48,646 bases of DNA from JAZDOT01 sp043798355 (GTDB lineage: Bacteria > Patescibacteriota > Gracilibacteria > Peribacterales > Peribacteraceae). The position numbers and the translations under genes were made by a program. Positions 48,403-48,646 of the stretch are shown here, piece after piece; position 1 is the stretch's first letter, and each line of letters opens with the position of its first letter. The notes beneath the pieces were generated by a model. It was not told where the DNA came from and ran no database searches. It was given only the letters and a program-made list of their open reading frames with translations. The stretch spans positions 1 to 48,646 of the forward strand of contig JAZDOT010000009.1 of assembly GCA_043798355.1 (NCBI GenBank), read 5' to 3'.

Positions 48403-48646
48403 AAGTCCTAAGACGAATTTGAATGATGTGGTGAAGGTCGTAGAGAGAACAGTGGGAAAGTTGCCGGAAGCTGCATGGGCACATGCTTTCCAAGAAGATT
48501 CCGTGGTGGAAGCTGGCGGAAGGAAGATTCGAAAAATCGACGCTTCCAAGATAGAGAACGACAGAGCAGCACGCATTGTTCTGTTTAAGATGAGCCTGAC
48601 GACGGGGTGGGATTGCCCACGGGCGGAAGTGATGATGTCCTTCCGC
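48403..48646 (+). pseudogene. Type III restriction Res-like helicase fragment, 5' end lost at the IS
   Basis: The frame is open from the IS end to the window edge (about 81 residues). DRAARIVLFKMSLTTGWDCP followed by RAEVMMSFR matches motifs V-VI of the DEAD/DEAH helicase in Res subunits of type III restriction enzymes. The upstream helicase motifs (Walker A and DEAD-type) are absent because the IS end replaces them. It has no start codon in the fragment's conserved part and is surely a remnant or an assembly joint. Confidence 0.75.

Overview
The window looks like a compact bacterial chromosome segment from the Candidate Phyla Radiation (Patescibacteria); a Peribacteria-like lineage is my best guess, unproven. 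Reasons: densely packed genes with 4-nt ATGA overlaps and abutting stop codons, a very cysteine-rich protein family I associate with these genomes, a short bL33, UPF0213-type GIY-YIG proteins, and many lineage-specific secreted proteins. TGA is used as stop throughout. The core is GC-rich; two stretches (about 1-6.5 kb and 32.6-37 kb) are clearly richer in A+T and carry accessory genes.

Layout. 1-4.8 kb (minus strand): an operon with a membrane-anchored GrpE-like protein, an Hsp70 with a long C-terminal extension and a J-like protein without HPD, running into a gene cut by the window edge. 4.8-6.5 kb: small secreted, membrane and lipoprotein genes. 6.9-10.2 kb: a Cys-rich protein and a secreted protein. 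10.3-11.5 kb: ruvC (no ordinary start codon) overlapping a stand-alone B3/B4 tRNA-editing-type protein. 11.5-19.1 kb: three tandem surface proteins with different N-terminal modules (Cys-rich knots; one or eight Ig-like repeats) joined to one shared 220-residue C-terminal module made of 11-residue repeats. 19.1-23.2 kb: recF with a Nudix gene, rpmG, trxB and class II fba with a clear terminator. 23.5-32.6 kb: phosphoribosyltransferase, VOC protein, tRNA-Leu(CAA), a RelE/AbrB-type module, the murL-murD2 pair, conventional grpE, a Ca2+/cation antiporter, two lipoproteins, a Phd/RelE module, a broken tRNA copy and an intact CAT-anticodon tRNA. 32.7-37.5 kb: AT-rich cassette with a ROK-family protein and membrane protein between 51-bp direct repeats, a GIY-YIG-Nudix fusion and an MNT/HEPN module. 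37.6-42.1 kb: glycosyltransferase operon including a glycosyltransferase-pyruvyltransferase fusion. 42.2-45.7 kb: a PRMT-like methyltransferase and two tandem CapA-like lipoproteins. 45.7-48.6 kb: an ISAzo13-family element between two genes that have both lost their 5' ends (a spermidine-synthase-like membrane protein and a type III restriction Res-like helicase).

How the genes fit together. The cell invests in its surface: peptidoglycan by the MurD2/MurL route, envelope glycans (GT operon, CapA pair), several lipoproteins and the three modular surface proteins. The AT-rich Hsp70 operon is separate from the housekeeping grpE at 28.6-29.2 kb, so it is a second, dedicated chaperone set, probably working at the membrane.

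A pattern in the DNA helped choose starts: many genes have a TANNNT hexamer ending 6-8 nt before the start codon and no Shine-Dalgarno sequence, as expected for leaderless mRNAs. All functions are inferred from motifs read by eye; no database search was run.
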